Assembly (NCBI RefSeq): GCF_016756615.1
Contig: NZ_AP023262.1
Location: 2,044,501-2,108,500 of the forward strand
Origin: Mesorhizobium sp. L-8-3
GTDB lineage: Bacteria > Pseudomonadota > Alphaproteobacteria > Rhizobiales > Rhizobiaceae
DNA length: 64,000 nucleotides
Reading direction: 5' to 3'
A program made the position numbers and the translations under genes. Of this stretch, positions 35,710-45,617 are shown one piece after another (position 1 is the stretch's first letter; each line of letters opens with the position of its first letter). Under the pieces are notes generated by a model. That model made no database searches, was not told the DNA's origin, and saw only the letters and a list, made by a program, of their open reading frames with translations.

Positions 35710-36948
35710 ATGGTCGAGGTGGACGTCGTAATCGTCGGCGCAGGCTCCTCGGGGCTGTCCGCCGCCAAGACATTGCGCAGCGCCGGCCGCTCGTTCCTCC
35801 TGTTCGAGGCGACGAACCGCATCGGGGGCAGGGCTTGGACCTCGTCGGAACACTTCGGGATACCCTTCGACATAGGCTGCGCGTGGCTGCATGCAGCCGA
35901 TCGCAATCCCTATTTCGAAGAGGCGAAGTCCGCCGGCTGGACACTCCAGTATCACGACATGAATCTCGATCATCTCTACTTCGGGCGTAAAAAGGCGAGC
36001 GAACAGGACGAAGTGGAGACGAAACTTGCCGACGCGCAATTGACGGCGCTTCTTGAGACGCATGTCGGCCACGAAGATCGTCTGTCGGCGTTGCTGGCCG
36101 ACGGGCAGGCGTCGCGCGCGGCCGCGACTTTCGCGGGGCCGATGGATTTCGGCAAGGACTATGATGAGATTTCCATCGCCGATTTCAAAGCGGCAGCAGA
36201 TCTCGAGCCCAACTATCTCAGCAAGGAAGGCTTCGGCGCGCTGGTCGCGCATTACGGCGCCGACGTGGCCGTCGAATTCGCCACGCCGGTGCGCAGGATC
36301 CGCTGGGACGGGCCCGAGGTCGTCTGCGAGACCGACCGTGGCGCGGTCCGCGCCAGCGCTGCGATCGTCACCGCCTCGCCGGCGGTGCTCGCCTTCGAGG
36401 AGATAGCCTTCGTTCCCGATCTGCCCGATGCCCATCGGGATGCCATTTTCGACCTGCCGATGGGAATGCTCACCAAGCTGCCGATCGAGATCAAGGGCAA
36501 TCGCCTCGGTCTCAAGCCTTTCGAGGACCTGCTGATCGAACGTCGCGCCGAGCATGACATCTATTTCCTCTGCTTTCCCTTCGACCTCGATCTCATGATC
36601 GGCTTCGTCGGCGGTGATTTTGCCTGGGAACTCTCCGCGGCCGGGCAGGAGGCGGGGGTCGACTTCGTCACCAACCGGCTTTGCGGGATCTTCGGCAACG
36701 ACCTCAGGAAACAGGTCGGGCGCGCCATGATGACCAATTGGGGCGGCGAGCGCTGGGTGCGCGGGGCATATGCCGCGGCCCGGCCGGGCCAGGCGGGTGC
36801 GCGCAAGGTGCTGGCCGAACCCGTGGCCGAAAGGATATGGTTTGCCGGCGAGCATCTCGCGGGGCCGCTGATCCAGACTTGCGGCGGGGCGCGGCTCTCA
36901 GGCGAAGCCGTGGCGCTGCAGGTGATCGCCCGGCTCGCGTCCAGATAG
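35710..36948 (+). CDS. FAD-dependent amine oxidase-family oxidoreductase
   Basis: The 412-residue flavoprotein has the dinucleotide-binding VIVGAGSSGLSAAKTL at residues 7-22, the motif EATNRIGGRAWT, and a C-terminal FAD-contact stretch FAGEHLAGPLIQTCGGARLSG. This is the monoamine oxidase / phytoene desaturase superfamily; the substrate is not readable. The ATG at 35710 follows GAGGGGCGGGA. There is no signal peptide, so it is cytosolic. Confidence 0.88.
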   Translation: MVEVDVVIVGAGSSGLSAAKTLRSAGRSFLLFEATNRIGGRAWTSSEHFGIPFDIGCAWLHAADRNPYFEEAKSAGWTLQYHDMNLDHLYFGRKKASEQDEVETKLADAQLTALLETHVGHEDRLSALLADGQASRAAATFAGPMDFGKDYDEISIADFKAAADLEPNYLSKEGFGALVAHYGADVAVEFATPVRRIRWDGPEVVCETDRGAVRASAAIVTASPAVLAFEEIAFVPDLPDAHRDAIFDLPMGMLTKLPIEIKGNRLGLKPFEDLLIERRAEHDIYFLCFPFDLDLMIGFVGGDFAWELSAAGQEAGVDFVTNRLCGIFGNDLRKQVGRAMMTNWGGERWVRGAYAAARPGQAGARKVLAEPVAERIWFAGEHLAGPLIQTCGGARLSGEAVALQVIARLASR

Positions 36949-37155
36949 CGCTCGCGCCATCTCTCCCGCAATTGGCATTGGGACAGGGCAGCCCGCAGGC
37001 CTTCGCGCCGGTTTCGTCGAAATTCGTAACGTGGAGGGGTGCATTCCGCGCAAAAACTGATAAAGGGTGCGCCATCATGGCTCGCCATCCCGGCGGGCCA
37101 ATAGCGCTTGCGCGTGCCTCGTGTGACGGTACGGCGGGCAGAGTAGGGAAATCTA

Positions 37156-37413
37156 TTGCAGGTATTGGTTCGCGAGAACAATGTCGAACAGGCATTGCGG
37201 GTGTTGAAGAAGAAGCTCCAGCGGGAAGGCGTCTTCCGCGAGATGAAGGCGCGTCGCGCCTATGAGAAGCCGTCCGAGAAGCGGGCGCGCGAAAAGGCCG
37301 AGGCCGTGCGCAGGAGCCGCAAGGCGGCGCGCAAGCAGGCCCAGCGCGAAGGGCTGCTGCCCGCCCCGAAGAAGAAGCCGCGGCCCGAGCGGCCGTCCCG
37401 CGGCGCCGCCTGA
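37156..37413 (+). CDS. rpsU: 30S ribosomal protein S21
   Basis: The 85-residue basic protein begins [30 protein letters not shown], the conserved bS21 core, followed by a Lys/Arg-rich tail typical of Hyphomicrobiales. The start must be the TTG at 37156: an in-frame TAG lies only four codons upstream and no ATG or GTG intervenes. GGGA is seven to ten bases upstream. A weak start may tune the level of this late-assembling small-subunit protein. Confidence 0.93.
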   Translation: MQVLVRENNVEQALRVLKKKLQREGVFREMKARRAYEKPSEKRAREKAEAVRRSRKAARKQAQREGLLPAPKKKPRPERPSRGAA

Positions 37414-37512
37414 GGCGACGCCGAGGCGCCAGCCGCCCGTTCCGAACGTCCAGTCCGGGTTTCGGCCCTCCGGATATCGGAACGCGCGATGTGCCGACCC
37501 ATATGAAAAGAC

Positions 37513-37552
37513 GGAGCGCCCGTTGCGCGTCCGGATGGACGCGCGGCGCTCT
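37513..37552. terminator. Strong GC hairpin between rpsU and typA
   Basis: GAGCGCC and GCGCGTCC pair with GGACGCGC and GGCGCTC around a GGAT loop with a 4-nt side bulge. It has no T run, so it may be a factor-assisted terminator or an RNA stabiliser for rpsU mRNA. Confidence 0.55.
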
Positions 37553-37656
37553 GTAGCCGTCGGCCCCCTTTCGCAATTGCGAAAAACACTGTATGAGCGC
37601 GGCCAACCGAAGACGCGGCGCGGTCTTTCGTGCGCCCCAGCAATCCCGAGCAGACA

Positions 37657-39483
37657 ATGCAACTCCGTAATATCGCGATCATCGCGCATGTCGACCATGG
37701 CAAGACGACGCTGGTCGATGCGCTCCTGAAGCAGTCGGGCGCCGTGCGCGACAACCAGCGCGTCGCCGAACGCGTCATGGATTCGAACGACCTCGAGAAG
37801 GAGCGCGGCATCACCATCCTCGCCAAGGCGACCTCGGTGGAGTGGAAGGATACGCGCATCAACATCGTCGACACGCCCGGTCACGCCGATTTCGGCGGCG
37901 AGGTGGAGCGCATCCTGAACATGGTCGACGGTGCCATCGTGCTCGTCGACGCGGCCGAGGGCCCGATGCCGCAGACAAAATTCGTCGTCGGCAAGGCGCT
38001 TAAGGTCGGTCTGCGGCCGATCGTGGCCATCAACAAGATCGACCGGCCCGATGCGCGCGAGGTCGAGGTCATCAACGAGGTGTTCGACCTGTTCGCCGCG
38101 CTCGACGCGACCGACGAGCAGCTCGACTTTCCGATCCTCTACGGTTCCGGCCGCGACGGCTGGATGGCCGCCGATCCGCAAGGTCCCAAGGACCAGGGCC
38201 TCGCGCCCTTGTTCGACCTCGTGCTGAAGCACGTGCCGGCGCCGAAGGTCGGCAGCGGGCCCTTCCGTATGATCGGCACGATCCTCGAAGCCAACCCGTT
38301 CCTCGGCCGCATCATCACCGGCCGCATCGAGTCAGGTTCGCTCAAGCCGAACCAGGCGGTCAAGGTTCTGCACCATGACGGCAGCGTCCTGGAAACGGGG
38401 CGCGTCTCGAAGATCCTCGCCTTCCGCGGCATCGAGCGGCAGCCGATCGACGAGGCCTCGGCGGGCGACATCGTGGCGATCGCCGGCCTGTCGAAGGGAA
38501 CGGTCGCCGACACGTTCTGCGACCCGGCCGTCAGCGAGCCGCTCGCCGCCCAGCCGATCGATCCGCCGACGGTGACGATGAGCTTCCTGGTCAACGATTC
38601 CCCGCTGGCCGGTACCGAAGGCGACAAGGTGACCAGCCGCGTCATCCGCGATCGTCTGCTGCGCGAGGCGGAAGGCAATGTCGCGCTGAAGATCGAGGAA
38701 TCGGCCGACAAGGATTCCTTCTACGTTTCCGGCCGCGGCGAACTCCAGCTCGCGGTGCTGATCGAGACCATGCGACGCGAGGGGTTCGAACTCGCCGTCT
38801 CGCGTCCGCGCGTGGTCATGCAGAAGGATGAGAGCGGCCAGTTGCTCGAACCGGTGGAAGAGGTCGTCATCGACGTCGACGAGGAGCATGCCGGCGTCGT
38901 CGTGCAGAAGATGTCGGAGCGCAAGGCCGAGATGGTCGAGCTGAAGCCTTCCGGCGGCAACCGCCAGCGTCTGGTTTTCCACGCTCCGACGCGCGGCCTG
39001 ATCGGCTATCAGTCGGAACTGCTGACCGACACGCGGGGCACCGCCGTCATGAACCGGCTGTTCCACTCCTACGAGCCGTTCAAGGGCGAGATTCCCGGCC
39101 GCGTCAACGGTGTGCTGATCGCCAACGAGCCGGGCGAAGCCGTCGCCTACGCGCTGTGGAACCTCGAGGATCGCGGACCCATGGTCATCGACGCCGGCGT
39201 GAAAGTCTATGCCGGTATGATCGTCGGCATCCACACCCGCGACAACGACCTCGAAGTGAATGTGCTCAAGGGCAAGAAACTCACCAACATCCGCGCCGCC
39301 GGCAAGGACGAGGCGGTGCGCCTTACCCCGCCGGTCCGCATGACGCTCGAACGGGCGCTCGCCTGGATCCAGGACGACGAGCTTGTCGAAGTGACGCCGA
39401 AGTCGATCCGCCTGCGCAAGCTTTATCTCGACACGCATGAGCGCAAGCGGTTCGAGAAGAGCAAGACGGCCGGCGCGGCCTGA
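37657..39483 (+). CDS. typA: Translational GTPase TypA/BipA
   Basis: The 608-residue GTPase has G1 AHVDHGKTT, G2 RGITILAK, G3 DTPGHADF and G4 NKID, then EF-G-like domains and the TypA-specific C-terminal domain. It binds ribosomes and helps 50S assembly and stress or cold translation. The ATG at 37657 (MQLRNIAIIAH) is chosen over an upstream GTG at 37630 because family members begin close to this methionine. A clear terminator follows. Confidence 0.96.
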   Translation: MQLRNIAIIAHVDHGKTTLVDALLKQSGAVRDNQRVAERVMDSNDLEKERGITILAKATSVEWKDTRINIVDTPGHADFGGEVERILNMVDGAIVLVDAAEGPMPQTKFVVGKALKVGLRPIVAINKIDRPDAREVEVINEVFDLFAALDATDEQLDFPILYGSGRDGWMAADPQGPKDQGLAPLFDLVLKHVPAPKVGSGPFRMIGTILEANPFLGRIITGRIESGSLKPNQAVKVLHHDGSVLETGRVSKILAFRGIERQPIDEASAGDIVAIAGLSKGTVADTFCDPAVSEPLAAQPIDPPTVTMSFLVNDSPLAGTEGDKVTSRVIRDRLLREAEGNVALKIEESADKDSFYVSGRGELQLAVLIETMRREGFELAVSRPRVVMQKDESGQLLEPVEEVVIDVDEEHAGVVVQKMSERKAEMVELKPSGGNRQRLVFHAPTRGLIGYQSELLTDTRGTAVMNRLFHSYEPFKGEIPGRVNGVLIANEPGEAVAYALWNLEDRGPMVIDAGVKVYAGMIVGIHTRDNDLEVNVLKGKKLTNIRAAGKDEAVRLTPPVRMTLERALAWIQDDELVEVTPKSIRLRKLYLDTHERKRFEKSKTAGAA

Positions 39484-39492
39484 CAATTCGAA

Positions 39493-39517
39493 GGGCGGCC
39501 GGTTCGAGCCGCCCTTT
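39493..39517 (+). terminator. Rho-independent terminator of typA
   Basis: GGGCGGC paired with GCCGCCC around an 8-nt loop, followed by TTT, lies 10 bp past the stop. Confidence 0.8.
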
Positions 39518-39688
39518 CCTTAGGCCGAACTCTAGGAAGGTGCATGATGCACGGCTGGCCGCAGCCCGTCGAGCGTTCGACGACTGCACGGCACGTCAAG
39601 GGCAATTGGCAGCGCTTCGCCCGATCTGGCCCATTCGCGATGGCTGGACGAGAGACTATCGTTCGACGGGCGAGGGGGGATGGGTGCC

Positions 39689-40303
39689 ATGGAATTCACG
39701 TCGCTGCTGATCTTCGCCGGAGCTCTGATTGTCGCGGCCGGCTCGCCGGGACCGTCCATCGCCGCGCTTGTCGCGCGCGTGATCAGCAAGGGCTTTCGCG
39801 ACGTCTTCCCCTTCCTGGCCGCGATGTGGATCGGCGAGGCGATCTGGCTGTCCATGGCGGTCTTCGGGCTCGCCTTCGTGGCGCAGACCTTCCACGCCGT
39901 GTTCGTGGTCGTGAAGTGGCTGGGCGTCGCCTATCTCGCCTATCTCGCCTGGAAGATGTGGACGGCGCCCGTTACCGTCGGCGAGAGCGAAATGCCGCGC
40001 GAGGATTCGCCTGTCAGGCTGTTCCTGGCCGGCATGGCCGTGACGCTCGGCAATCCGAAGATCATGATGTTCTATCTGGCGCTGCTGCCGACCATCATCG
40101 ATCTTGCGGCAGTGACGGTGGTCGGCTGGCTTGAGCTCACCGTCACCATGGCGGTCGTGCTGGTCGCGATCGATCTTGCCTGGGTGTTCGCCGCCGCTCA
40201 GGCGCGCCGGATGCTCAGGAGTGCCCGCGCCATGCGGATCGCCAACCGGGTCAGCGCCGCGACGATGGCCGGAGCTGCCGCGGCGATCGCCGCGCGGAGT
40301 TGA
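39689..40303 (+). CDS. LysE/RhtB-family amino acid exporter
   Basis: The 204-residue membrane protein has AAGSPGPSIAALVARVISKG near the N-terminus, six probable helices and LGNPKIMMFYLALLP. It belongs to the same family as 29235-29876 but is clearly diverged from it. The ATG at 39689 is preferred because AGGGGGG lies about nine bases upstream; an ATG at 39680 abuts that site. Confidence 0.9.
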   Translation: MEFTSLLIFAGALIVAAGSPGPSIAALVARVISKGFRDVFPFLAAMWIGEAIWLSMAVFGLAFVAQTFHAVFVVVKWLGVAYLAYLAWKMWTAPVTVGESEMPREDSPVRLFLAGMAVTLGNPKIMMFYLALLPTIIDLAAVTVVGWLELTVTMAVVLVAIDLAWVFAAAQARRMLRSARAMRIANRVSAATMAGAAAAIAARS

Positions 40304-40406
40304 CGGCCATCCGCATGACGTGGAACAGGTCGTGTCTGCGCCAGTCGGAGAAGAGGCAAACAAAGGTCGGGAGGATCGCTCTTCCGCGGCTTCGCTGCCA
40401 CATGCC

Positions 40407-40721
40407 CTACATCTGCATGATCTCCGCCACTTCGACCGAGCCGCCACGGGCCAGGATCGGGCATCCCTTGGCCTTGGTGTTGGCATCTTCCATGCTGGAT
40501 GCCTCGATGATCGAATAGCCGCTGGCCGGGTTGGCGCCGCCATTGGCGGCAACCGAGCCATCCGAATTGACGGTGTTCGACATGCCGACAGGGTTGCCGC
40601 CCTCGACCACGGCGGGGCCGAGCTTGCCGAACCAGTCGGTCCAGGCTTTCATGACCCTCTCACCTTCTTCCTTCGACTGTGGCATGCTGCCGCCGTGATA
40701 GACGTAGAGGTATTTGGACAT
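40407..40721 (-). CDS. YCII-related domain protein
   Basis: The 104-residue protein has the YCII/DGPF ferredoxin-like layout: N-terminal KYLYVYHGG, WTDWFGKLGPAVVEGG with central helix and turn, and SGYSIIEASSMEDANTKAKGCP. It would be a small soluble dimer of unknown reaction; some relatives accompany ECF sigma factors, but none is seen here. The ATG at 40721 follows GGAGCGAG. Confidence 0.85.
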   Translation of the reverse strand: MSKYLYVYHGGSMPQSKEEGERVMKAWTDWFGKLGPAVVEGGNPVGMSNTVNSDGSVAANGGANPASGYSIIEASSMEDANTKAKGCPILARGGSVEVAEIMQM

Positions 40722-41139
40722 GGCTCGCTCCATGTTGACGCCCAGAAACAACCCGCTCGCCCGCTTCATCATCCGGCGGGCACATTAAATAAGCAATTGC
40801 TCATATATGGCGATCCCGAAGAGTTGATGGTGCGGCCGGTCGTAGCTCTGCCGCGGAGGCGGAGGGCGACGGACCTGGCCAGGGCCGTCGCTTTGCCGGC
40901 ACGGAATGTGCCGGCACGCGACCTGGAACGCGGCGCGCCCATCTGGACACACAAGGGACAGCCTACAGCGTGTCGCGTGAAAAGGATGCACGCGACACAC
41001 TGTAGGTTCTTGATTTGGCGCATGTCTTTTTCCCGAAACCGGTGTCCACTTTCGGGAGACATGCTTTAACACTTCAATCGATGCATCGCGCCTTCGGAAG
41101 ATCGAGTGCCACGTCGGGCCGATGCGGTAAGGAGCCCTG
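40722..41139. other. Gene-free interval containing a full two-hairpin repeat
   Basis: No coding frame is supported. The left part should hold the promoter of the YCII gene; a full copy of the dispersed two-hairpin repeat fills 40962-41064, and the last 70 bp lead into the GNAT gene. Confidence 0.6.
40962..41064 (+). repeat. Two-hairpin dispersed repeat, full copy 2
   Basis: The first hairpin pairs CCTACAGCGTGTCGCGTG with its near-perfect complement ending at 41006 (one mismatch in 18). A linker TTCTTGATTTGGC leads to the second hairpin, GCATGTC ... CCCGAAA / TTTCGGG ... GACATGC (41020-41064). Confidence 0.9.
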
Positions 41140-41733
41140 ATGCAGCAACTGGCGGAGACGATTTCGCTCAGACCGGCGACGCGAGCCGACATGGACGCCG
41201 TCACCGAGATCTATGCCCATGCGGTCCGCCACGGCACAGCCAGCTATGAGCTGGAGCCGCCGTCGCCGGCCAACATGGCGGGGCGCTTCGCCGCGCTCCA
41301 TGACGGCGGCTATCCCTATATCGTAGCGGTGGTTGAGGGCCGCGGCGTCGTCGGCTTCGCCTATGCCGGACCGTTTCGTCCCCGGCCGGCTTACAGGTTC
41401 ATCGTCGAGGACTCGATCTATGTTGCGGCGGATTGCCAGGGACGAGGCATCGGCCGGCTGCTGCTGCGGTCTCTCGTCGGGGAATGCGAGGCGCTTGGCT
41501 TCCGTCAGGTCCTGGCTGTGATCGGCGACGGTTCGCCGTCGAGCCCGTCCGTCCGGCTGCACGAGGAACTGGGGTTCCGCCATTCGGGTACCCTCGAAGG
41601 CTCGGGCTTCAAGCAAGGACGCTGGCTCGACACGGTGATGATGCAGCTTGCTATCAACGGCGGTTCGTCACTGCCGCCAGATCCCTCGTCGCTGCCGGAG
41701 CGGAATTTCTCCGGCGGGTCCGCCCGAAAATAG
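41140..41733 (+). CDS. GNAT N-acetyltransferase, phosphinothricin/methionine sulfoximine acetyltransferase-like
   Basis: The 197-residue protein has the PAT-family N-terminus ISLRPATRADMDAVTEIYAHAV, the YRFIVEDSIYV strand, the acetyl-CoA loop CQGRGIGRLLL, and a C-terminal GFRHSGTLEGSGFKQGRWLDTV. Relatives acetylate phosphinothricin or methionine sulfone and sulfoximine; the natural substrate is uncertain. The C-terminal ~25 residues (after MMQLAING) are Pro/Ser-rich and may be a non-conserved extension. Confidence 0.88.
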   Translation: MQQLAETISLRPATRADMDAVTEIYAHAVRHGTASYELEPPSPANMAGRFAALHDGGYPYIVAVVEGRGVVGFAYAGPFRPRPAYRFIVEDSIYVAADCQGRGIGRLLLRSLVGECEALGFRQVLAVIGDGSPSSPSVRLHEELGFRHSGTLEGSGFKQGRWLDTVMMQLAINGGSSLPPDPSSLPERNFSGGSARK

Positions 41734-41747
41734 ATCCCGTGCCGGAC

Positions 41748-41855
41748 CACAGCGCGTCGCGCGAGAAAGGATTCGAAGGATTCTCGCGACACGCTGTGAG
41801 TTTCTTGATTTGGCGCATGTCTCCCGAAACCGCTGCCCGCTTTCGGGAGATATGC
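41748..41855 (+). repeat. Two-hairpin dispersed repeat, full copy 3
   Basis: The first hairpin (41748-41798) pairs CACAGCG-type arms around GATTCGAAGG, and the second is GCATGTCTCCCGAAA ... TTTCGGGAGATATGC (41815-41855). It ends 8 bp before the receptor-cyclase stop, so it may also terminate both converging genes. Confidence 0.9.
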
Positions 41856-41862
41856 TTCGGCA

Positions 41863-44358
41863 CTACTTTAGCCGCTCAAGGAGGTCACGCAGGGTCTTGG
41901 TTGCCTCGCCGCGTTCTTTGGCCGACATGAGGCCGGGTTCGGCGCGCAGCTTCAGATGCGGCAGCTCGGCAAGGATGGGCTGCGCTCTCGCCGCGAGATT
42001 GGCCCTCAGATCGACCACGCGATAGGTGGCCGCAGGATAAGCAATGCCTCTGACCTGGATGCGGCCCTGTTCCTCGCAGTGGATCGAGTCCTTCACCTGG
42101 GCGAAGGTCTCATAGGAAATCAGCACCGTCCCCGGCTGCGCTTCGTGCTCCAAGCGAGACGCAAGGTTCACGGCACCGCCAATGATCGTGTAGTCCATTC
42201 GGTCTTCGCTGCCGAAATTGCCGACGGTGCAATAGTCGGTATGTATGCCGATGCGGCAGCGGAGAGGCGTCTCCATGCCGGCATCCTTCCAGACCTGTGC
42301 GAGCTCGCTCATCCGCCTTTGCATCGCAAGCGCCATCGTCACGCAGGCAAGCGCGTCCTCCTTGACGCCTCGGCTCTCTGGATCGCCGAAGAACATCACG
42401 ATCGCGTCGCCGACATATTTGTCGATCGTGGCGCCATGCTCCGAAGCAATGCGTGACATCTCGGTCAGATAGTGATTGAGAAGCTGGGTGAGTTCCTCAG
42501 ACTCCATTTTGTCGGCCGTTTCCGTGAAGCCGGCAATGTCCGAAAAGCACACGGTAAGCTTCTTGCGTTGGCTTGCAATGCGCACGTCCTGGTGTCCGGT
42601 GAAGATCGAGTTGTAGACCTGCGGCGCCAGATATTTGGAGAGTTTGCCGGAAAGTACCTCCAGGGCGGCCGATTTTTCCGCCAGACCTTCTTCCCGCCGT
42701 TTCAACTCGGTAATGTCGGAATAGACTGCGACCGTCCCGCCGCCGGTGATCCGCCGCTCGCTGATCATGATCCATGTCCCGTCGCCGCGCTGCTGCACGT
42801 GCGGCTCGCCGGGATTGCGGTGCTGCAGCAGACGGGCGGCGATCCAATCCTCTTCGCGCCCCTTGGCATCTGCCACGAGACCGCGTTCCGCCGCCCCACG
42901 GATTATGGCCTCGAACGGAGTACCCGGCATGACAATATCGGCGATGCCAGGATACATGATCTCGCGATAGCGGCTGTTGGAGAGGATGAGCCGGTCATCG
43001 GAATCGTAAAGCGCGAAGCCCTCGGAGATGCTCTCGATCGCGTCGACAAGCCGCTGGCGCGCCTCGGCCACGTCGCGCAGATTTTTCTCTTCCACCTCGA
43101 TCGCTGTGTCGCGAAAGAGCCGCAGCGCCTCTGCCATTCGGCCGATCTCGTCGCGCCCGGGTGATGGCAGGGACGCTCGAAGGTCCCCGCCGGCGATGGC
43201 GAGCATGCTTTGGCTTACGCCCGCCAGGCGCGTGAGGAGATTCCGATCCACGTAGAGCCAAACAACCAGCGCCGAGGTCAGCAGACTAAGAAAGGCAGCG
43301 CCGAGCACGACGCCGGTGCCGTAGCGCTGTACGGTGGCAGTCTCGCGCTCCGCTTCGTTGATATCATGGTCGGCAATGGCCACGAGCCTATCTACCGCCG
43401 CCGTGAGATCGTTTGAAAGACGCCTGTTCTCCGCGAGGAGCGCCTCTCCGGCCGTAAGGACCGTGAGTTCGTCCGCACGCGCCTTCAGGATGCTATCTTC
43501 GCCCTCGACCAGAGCCTTGAGTTCGTCCACGCGTTTCTGAAAACGAGCGCGAAGCTTTCCGTCGATCTCAGGCGCCAACGCACTCAGTGCCTCCAGAGAC
43601 CGGTGCAGCGGAAAAGACATCAGCGTCAAGTCGCCCGGGCTCGGCGCCACCGATGCCCTGAGGAGCGCATCGTTCATACTGGCAACTTCCCGCTGCGCTT
43701 TCTGCTGTGGGACATAGGAGGCGATTGCTTCAAGAAAGCCGGCATTCTCGGGGCTGCCCGATTGCGCCGCTGCGGAGGGTTCGGCCATGGTCGCGCGCCA
43801 TCTATCGACCTTCGAGTTCATGACGAGGATGGCGGGCGCAATGAGGCGCTGGCTGGCGTTCACCGTCGTGGACAGTCGCCGCAAGAGCTCTTCTTTGCGA
43901 GCGGTCGCCGACAGGCGGGTCGCAACAATGCCGTCGAGCGCCTCGAAATTGCTCCGTAGCCCAACGACCGCCGCTTCTATCCCGGTAACGGGAGAGGTGC
44001 CTTGGCTCGCGGCTTTCAACGAAGCGAGCAACTCATCGAGTTGCGCCAGGCTGTCGGCGACAACAGCTCTGATCTCGTCATGTCGGGCCTTGCTGGTGGC
44101 AGCCAGTATTGACGGTGCGGTCGCGGTGACCCGTTCGGCCTGACGGGACAACTCCAGCGATGAAAGGGCGGCTGGAACCCGACTTTTCGTGATCCGCTCG
44201 ACGGCGGAGCCGACTTCGAAAAAAGCATACAAGGCCGCGGCAGTCGCCAGCACGGCGAGTATGCTGATTCCGAAGAAAGCAAGCAACAGGCGCCCGCGTA
44301 TGCCGAAGCGCCCGAGCAGCGCGCGGGGACCCAACCGACCGGTGAGCAACCTCTGCAC
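41863..44358 (-). CDS. Receptor-type class III adenylate/guanylate cyclase (sensor-HAMP-PAS-cyclase)
   Basis: About 831 residues: a short cytosolic N-terminus, a first membrane helix ([20 protein letters not shown]), a ~300-residue helical periplasmic region, a second helix ([21 protein letters not shown]), HAMP, PAS ([29 protein letters not shown]) and a class III cyclase domain. Metal aspartates ([20 protein letters not shown]), the lysine in DKYVGDA and the Asn/Arg pair in [10 protein letters not shown] are intact, so it should be catalytic. The start is uncertain: GTG 44358 leaves a 41-bp gap to the upstream gene, GTG 44445 overlaps it by 46 bp. It follows two periplasmic binding proteins in one operon, suggesting that they deliver a ligand signal to its periplasmic domain. 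Confidence 0.86.
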   Translation of the reverse strand: MQRLLTGRLGPRALLGRFGIRGRLLLAFFGISILAVLATAAALYAFFEVGSAVERITKSRVPAALSSLELSRQAERVTATAPSILAATSKARHDEIRAVVADSLAQLDELLASLKAASQGTSPVTGIEAAVVGLRSNFEALDGIVATRLSATARKEELLRRLSTTVNASQRLIAPAILVMNSKVDRWRATMAEPSAAAQSGSPENAGFLEAIASYVPQQKAQREVASMNDALLRASVAPSPGDLTLMSFPLHRSLEALSALAPEIDGKLRARFQKRVDELKALVEGEDSILKARADELTVLTAGEALLAENRRLSNDLTAAVDRLVAIADHDINEAERETATVQRYGTGVVLGAAFLSLLTSALVVWLYVDRNLLTRLAGVSQSMLAIAGGDLRASLPSPGRDEIGRMAEALRLFRDTAIEVEEKNLRDVAEARQRLVDAIESISEGFALYDSDDRLILSNSRYREIMYPGIADIVMPGTPFEAIIRGAAERGLVADAKGREEDWIAARLLQHRNPGEPHVQQRGDGTWIMISERRITGGGTVAVYSDITELKRREEGLAEKSAALEVLSGKLSKYLAPQVYNSIFTGHQDVRIASQRKKLTVCFSDIAGFTETADKMESEELTQLLNHYLTEMSRIASEHGATIDKYVGDAIVMFFGDPESRGVKEDALACVTMALAMQRRMSELAQVWKDAGMETPLRCRIGIHTDYCTVGNFGSEDRMDYTIIGGAVNLASRLEHEAQPGTVLISYETFAQVKDSIHCEEQGRIQVRGIAYPAATYRVVDLRANLAARAQPILAELPHLKLRAEPGLMSAKERGEATKTLRDLLERLK

Positions 44359-44399
44359 GGGATTGCCTCGGGGGTCTTCCGAACCGCGCAATCCGCCTC

Positions 44400-45500
44400 C
44401 TATTTCTCCACGGGCGTGTATTCGCCGCCACGCCACACGTACCACACCCAGTTCTGAACCATGATGTCCCCCTTCTCATCGAAGTCGATCCGGCCCAGGA
44501 CGGTGTCGAACTGATTCTTGTGCAGCGATGCGATCACTACCGTCGGCTCCAGCGCGCCCGCCTTCTCGACAGCGTGTGCCCAAGCCTGCACGGCAGCGTA
44601 GCTGAGCAGAGTAAAGGAATCCGGTTCGAAGTTCTCTGCGCGAAACCTCTCTACGACTTCCACCGCGTCGGGGCTTCTACGCGGGTCGGCGACAAAGGTG
44701 AAGAGAACGCCCTCGGCCGCGGTGCCGGCGACAAGGCCAAACTCTTCGGTCGCGATCGTATCGCCCGAGATCAGCTGAACTGTGTAGCCTCGATCGTGCG
44801 CCGCGCGCGCCATGAGCGCAATGTCGTTCGGATACCCGCCTACATACAGCGCTGCGACATTGGCCGCCTGCAGCGCAGCCATTTCGTCTGAATAGTCGGC
44901 CTTGCCCGCATCGTAAGTGTTGAAGATCGCCTCGGCGACGCCGCGCTTGTTCAACTGCCTCTTCGTCTCGTCGGCCAGGCCTTTCCCATAGGTCGTGCCA
45001 TCGTTCAGAATCGCGATGTTCCGGTCGGCCCAATGGTCGGCCAGATAGTTGCCGGCCACGCTTCCCTGCATGTCATCACGGCCGATGGTGCGGAAGACGT
45101 TGCCGCGGCCTTGCTCGGTGAGCATCGGGTTCGTCGATGACGGCGAGATCTGAATGACCCCCGCAGCCTCGTAAACTTTGGACGCCGCGATCGACGCGCC
45201 GGAGCAGCCATGCCCTACGACGAGCACCACATCGTCCCCGACCAGCTTTTGCGCGGCAGCGATCGCCTGCTCGGGATCGCAGAAGTCATCTGCCGTGATC
45301 AACCTTAGCGGCTGTCCGAGCACACCACCTGCGGCGTTGATGTCGGCGACGGCCATTTCCGAGCCGTGAATGATCTGCTGGCCTTGCCAGGCGACCGGTC
45401 CGGTGATTTGACCGGCAGCTCCGATCAGGATCTCCGCTTGCGCCGGACTGCTGAACGCGACCGCGAGCGAGGCGATCGCCATGGAGGCGACGCGGTGCAT
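44400..45500 (-). CDS. Periplasmic type I binding protein, LivK/branched-chain-like (second of the pair)
   Basis: The 366-residue protein has a signal peptide ending near SPAQA and the LivK-type opening [12 protein letters not shown], with [24 protein letters not shown] and ISPSSTNP forming the ligand cleft. It is a close paralogue of the next gene upstream, sharing [15 protein letters not shown] and LHKN-x-F. No permease or ATPase gene is nearby; a receptor cyclase follows. The ATG at 45500 has GGAGGGACG upstream. Ligand unknown. Confidence 0.9.
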   Translation of the reverse strand: MHRVASMAIASLAVAFSSPAQAEILIGAAGQITGPVAWQGQQIIHGSEMAVADINAAGGVLGQPLRLITADDFCDPEQAIAAAQKLVGDDVVLVVGHGCSGASIAASKVYEAAGVIQISPSSTNPMLTEQGRGNVFRTIGRDDMQGSVAGNYLADHWADRNIAILNDGTTYGKGLADETKRQLNKRGVAEAIFNTYDAGKADYSDEMAALQAANVAALYVGGYPNDIALMARAAHDRGYTVQLISGDTIATEEFGLVAGTAAEGVLFTFVADPRRSPDAVEVVERFRAENFEPDSFTLLSYAAVQAWAHAVEKAGALEPTVVIASLHKNQFDTVLGRIDFDEKGDIMVQNWVWYVWRGGEYTPVEK

Positions 45501-45617
45501 GGCTACGTCCCTCCAAAGCACAGTCTGCGCGGCAGCGAAGGCCGGCAGCTGGCAATCGTGAATGCCGAGATGTTGATCATCGCGGGCCAGCGATGCTCTA
45601 ACGAGCGCCCGAAGCGC

